DNA of 64,000 nt from Cloeon dipterum (taxonomy: Eukaryota; Arthropoda; Insecta; Ephemeroptera; Baetidae). Shown piece after piece: positions 59,801-64,000 of this stretch. The stretch covers positions 10,730,545 to 10,794,544 of the forward strand of contig NC_088790.1 of the NCBI RefSeq assembly GCF_949628265.1. The letters run 5' to 3'. Below the pieces are notes generated by a model. That model had not been told where the DNA came from and did not search any database. It saw nothing but the letters and a program-made list of their open reading frames with translations. Position 1 is the stretch's first letter; every line of letters starts with the position of its first letter. A program made the translations under genes and the position numbers.

Positions 59801-62585
59801 TACATTATTGCAATAGTTAGTGATCTCATTGAATTCGTGTAGCCTATCGTGACGATAACTAAGTTCAGGGATTGGAATTTTTCGGATTAACTATTCATGC
59901 AATTTACAGAGCTTAAAAATTTTTAAAAAGGGCAACATTTATTCTACAGTTAATTTTGCGGCTTTGATGAAAATTGTTGGATATTTTCCTGTTTAGACTT
60001 ATGTATTCCTCAAGTAAAGAATGCTCCAGAAAATAAGGTTTGTTTCAAAATCTAAAAATCATTTTATAATTTAAAAGGAAAGCTAACAATTCAATTAGAT
60101 GAAAACTGTCTTCAAAATTTGATTATAAATTTGTTTATTCCCAAGTTGCACAACAAGCAAACTAACAAAATACATCCTTTAAAAAGACGTTTTACAATAT
60201 AATATCTTGAAGAAAAACATCTTGAAAAGGGTGGCCATCTCAAAAAACTATTCAGAATCGAGTCAGTTTTGTCAAAATATTTTGTTTTTAATTAATTCCA
60301 GCAAAATTGAATTATATAAAAGTTACAAAGATCAGTGCAGTGCTGCAGCGCGCCAAAATTCAATTGTCTCTGCGGCATGTATAATCTCGGATGATAATTT
60401 GAAGCAGCGCGGCGACGCCGCAAAAATGGGCATTCCTGCGAAATTGCAGTTGGTGCTGGCGCGGACAAAAAGCCTGGCCGTGTGTCGATTCCCTTGCACT
60501 CGGTGCAAGCAAGGAGAGGCGTGCATTTTTTCGGAGAGCGAGCCGCAGCATCAGCAGCAGCGCGGCCATGGCGAGTGAGAGAGAAGCGAGAGAGAAAAAG
60601 AGAAGAAGAAGCAGAAGTTAGGTTGGGCTGGAGCCAAAGTGCATTGTCCTTGGCGATTCTCTCTCGTAATGCACCGGCCGTTGCCCCTGAAGGCTGCCCA
60701 CAACAAAAAGTGGCGTATTCGTCGGTCGGCCAGCCAGCCAGCCCTCTTCTCGGCCGGCTAGCTGCAGCTCGTTTTCTGATAACGACCAATTTTATCTGTA
60801 AGCCGTTGCAGCAGCAGTCGACTGCGCCGCTGGCCTCGATTCGCGCGCGCTCAAAAGTGCAGCAAACAAGTGCACTCTCAATTATTTTATCTATTTGTTT
60901 GTGTGTGCCCGTTTTAATTGCATACACGCTTGCTCGCTCGCTCACTCGTTCCCCAATGCAATTTGCAGCGACCGCCGAGCTTCTTTTTTCTTCGCTTGCC
61001 CTTTTTTGTTTGCTCTTGAGCTGATCTGCTGGCCTTTGATGCACTCTCGCAGTGAAATGCAAAAACAATGCGGCTGAAGGAATCGAAAATGACGTGTTTT
61101 GTAAACTCAGGGTCGGGGTCAATTTTTGCTGATCACTAAAATTATAGTAATTTTAATTCGAATTTTTGGGAGAGTTAAAAGGCCAGTTATGTTTTACGAA
61201 ATCAAAGCTGCATTTTTCAAAATTAAAAAAAAAAATCCAGCGCGACAAATATGGCAAAATTTCTGCCTTCATTATTCGTTTAACTTTTTAATAAAATCGC
61301 AGATAAAAAGTCGAAGAAAACAGCTTCCATTTTTAATTCGCTGCATAATTAAGGATAATTGAATATTAATGTCCCCGGAAATTTCCACCCTCTCAACGGC
61401 AACAGGAGGAGCTATTTATACACTTGTTCGCTCCAAGGCTGCACCGTTTGCACACATATTTTTAGCATGCGCGGCGACAGATCTCTCTGAATCAATCGGC
61501 GTTAGAACGAGAAACAGGTTCGACGAGAGCAACAAACAAACAGACGCGCGCTGCGAAACTTGTGTTTCGCGCAGCCCACGCGGAAGTTGGCATTGGTTGA
61601 CGTCCAAAATTTAGGCCAAAAACACATCACGTAAGCAGGTGAACGGCCGAGCTGCGACGAGTTTGGGCTGACGGAGGGGAATCGATTCTTTCGAAAGACA
61701 CTCGAGCACGGCGGTCTTGGCCAAATGCTCTTCGTTTAGATGGTTTACACGACAGTGTTGCAAGTCGCTACATTTTAATGCGAAATTTGGATGCGAGAGG
61801 AGTGCTATATTTTTAATGTTTTCATTACCCAAAGGTGTGATGGTGATTTACATTTTTTTTTAAATTAGCAGTTTTAAAAGTTGTGGTTTTTCCTTTTAAT
61901 TTTTCAATTTTATATAGTTCTTACTGTGTACTGCCTCATTTATTTTGGTAACTCAATATTTGTTTAATTTACGGATTTCAGCTATAAAAATGATTTTGGC
62001 TATTTGAACAAAAGTGTTTAAAACTTATTGTACACGTGTAATTTGAAAGATCTGAAATTTTAAGAAACAAAGCCACTTAAATTTGCTGCTACTTTTGTGA
62101 AATTTACCAGCCCTGAAAGAGTCTTATGAAATTCTTACTAAAACCTAAATTAAACTTTCAGTTTGATGAATTTTGCGTACACAAAATTTCGACCACTTCA
62201 TGTTAATTTTACTCTATTAATTATCAGAGTCCACTGTTTGATGTAGCCTACCCAAGTATTTAAAATTAAAAAATTTCTCAAGTTCATAAAATGGCTATAA
62301 TTTAAAAATAAAATAAAACAAACAGAGCATTATTATTACTGTTATTTTGAATTTGAATTTTTAGTTTCCTGGAAAAATTTTTTTTTTGCGAATTCAAATT
62401 TCAAAATTTCCACTTTTGCCTGGCATTATGTGACGTTTGGGCGGAGTGCACGCGCTCGACGGCGGCAACGCGGCGAAAGAACATTGAGGCAGGTTATATT
62501 GCAGGCAGATATCGACCAAAGCTGCGCGCGTAGCCCGGTCCTAGCTCCAAAGGTTATCAACCTCGCGTGTTCGTTGCACCACGGG

Positions 62586-62613
62586 ACCAACCAACCAACC
62601 GACCGACCGACGA
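62586..62613. repeat. (CCAA)n/(CCGA)n short tandem repeat in a GC-rich island
   Basis: Three CCAA-type then three CCGA-type units, just upstream of an A/T-rich stretch (ATAATAAAAAAG) and CGCACTC motifs. This could be part of a core promoter, but no transcript can be shown. Confidence 0.6.
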
Positions 62614-64000
62614 GATAATAAAAAAGACCCGCACTCGTCGCACTCACTCGAGAGAGGCAGCCAGCCGCCGCCGTCGGTGCACCGAATTACGACGGACACG
62701 CTGAGTGTGTGTGTCCCCCTCCACCCGAAAACGGCATGGCGGGCGGCCTAAATCACTGACCGACCTCAAGCGCGACTCGCTTGGCCAAGGACGAGACGCT
62801 TTTCGTCCTCTCCGCGTTAATCGCGCCCACCAAGCCTCGAATTTGGCGCTCGCATTTTGGTTGTCAAGCGGACGCGGCACTCCGGGCACAGATTATTTCT
62901 TTCGTGATTTTTGACGTTTACTTAGCACTTGAATTCTGTGGGAAAAAGAGGGTTTCACTGATTTAAAGCGTTTTCCTCCACAACCAATCATCAGAATTGC
63001 TGTTTTTTGCGAGCAAATTTCATTGGCAAATGGGATTTGATTAAAAAATGAAAATAAACCCTTTCAAAAATTGCTTTTCAAATAAGTCAAGTAAACAAAA
63101 CTCTGCTTTGTTTACTTTTAAATTTTGATTAGACATGTTTATTTTACGGAAAAACGAAAAATTGTACGGTTTAAAACAGTGAAAAGTCTCGCAAATATTT
63201 GTGAAATCTGGCTCGAATTTCTATAGCTTTTACTGTGCAACGTACCAACCACAATTAAAATCTTGCCGATTTTTGCTTCATTTCACCTCGATTTCTAAAC
63301 CCAAGAAGCTTTTCAATTTCTCATTTCTGGTGAAAGATTATTTTTAAACAAAATAACATTTTCACAGAATATTTCTCGCTTCAAAATCGATCACCATTGA
63401 TCAAATGAAATTTAAACATTATACTCGTGAATCATCTTTCTTCATGCTGGGAAAAGTAAGAGTTAATAAAAATTAATTTGTTCGAAATCACTTTAAAGGT
63501 AAACCTAATCACACAAGAATTTTTCGTTAATTATTTGAAGGACAAGCTATAAATGCACTCGTCATGTTATCTTTAAATTATCGCCAGCTGTCTTGTCTTC
63601 CTAAATTCAAACACTGCATCGATTATCGTTCGTACACACACAAAAGTGATCGCCGTGCGTGGCAATGACTGATAAAAATTTTAGGGGAAAATTGTCGCAT
63701 CGATTAGCAACGAGAAAAGGACGTGACTTGACGCACTGCAGACTCCGCCCATACTGAAACTTCGATTATGAAATAATTAATTTGAGGAGAGGGGCCCTCG
63801 AGGTGACCTTTGCACAATCTTTGCGTAGAATGAGTTAATGAATGATAAACGTAATAAATAGAAATGCCTTTTTAAGGATCATTTACCCCGACGCTGATTA
63901 CACAGCTTATGGAGTTAGCAGCTTCAATTGCACAATCCTCGGCGAAAACAAAAACAGAAATTTGTTTAGCATGGACGCATAATTGAAGGCTTTATCGAGG

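Larger units (their letters stand above)
49318..64000. other. 14.7-kb region without a secure gene
   Basis: Mostly AT-rich non-coding sequence with GC-rich islands at about 52540-53450, 58340-59070, 60400-61060 and 62420-62900. I found no exon chain, tRNA or rRNA. The one convincing coding piece is at 55160-55212. The pattern fits the regulatory or 5' intronic part of a gene that extends to the right of the window. Confidence 0.5.

Noticed and set aside
60292-61122. 276-codon open frame on the minus strand
   Set aside because: It opens with TTG, its only internal Met is near the C-terminal end, it has no recognisable domain, and it lies in a GC-rich island where stops are rare by composition.

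Overview
This is a stretch of an arthropod, almost certainly insect, nuclear genome. It is AT-rich, its genes are cut into many short exons by GT-AG introns, and the recognisable proteins are insect-type: Sara, a ZAD zinc-finger protein, a short MARVEL protein and an NCKX exchanger. The order or species cannot be told from the sequence. I rebuilt the gene models by hand from splice sites and reading-frame phase; a joined set of exons that stays in phase to a stop is the main evidence for each.

Layout. 0-0.5 kb: last exon of a K+-dependent Na+/Ca2+ exchanger (+). 1.2-2.8 kb: two small single-pass membrane proteins (-) whose tails carry acidic tyrosine motifs. 3.0-11.3 kb: a complete 12-exon Sara gene (-) with FYVE and Smad-binding regions; its exon 7-8 intron holds a 1.9 kb near-perfect palindrome. 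11.9-12.4 kb: two short exon-like pieces of an unknown + strand gene. 12.8-33.9 kb: a tandem array of five acyl-CoA synthetase/4CL/luciferase-like genes, all on -. Genes A, B and C are close paralogues, D and E form a second pair, and D is broken. The gaps between them hold hAT-like MITEs, a long-TIR element and an LTR. 36.1-38.0 kb: a MARVEL-type four-TM gene (+) with two alternative third-TM exons. 39.1-43.1 kb: a ZAD-C2H2 gene (+) with a phase break between exons 5 and 6. 43.4-49.3 kb: a C2H2 gene (-) with two possible C-termini and a 0.4 kb tandem duplication in one intron. 49.3-64 kb: 14.7 kb with no secure gene, several GC-rich islands and one convincing first-coding-exon candidate at 55160, probably the 5' part of a long-intron gene that continues to the right.

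How the parts relate. The synthetase array looks like local duplication: B and C share intron positions, upstream sequence and a start codon split by an intron, while D and E share a different intron pattern and a 13-nt first coding exon. All five have lost the usual KG of the C-terminal KYKG loop but keep the ATP-binding loop and the distal adenylation lysine, which makes the array the best candidate for an undescribed enzyme group. The other strong leads are the tyrosine-motif membrane proteins and the giant intronic hairpin, whose arms carry nuclear-receptor-like half-sites.
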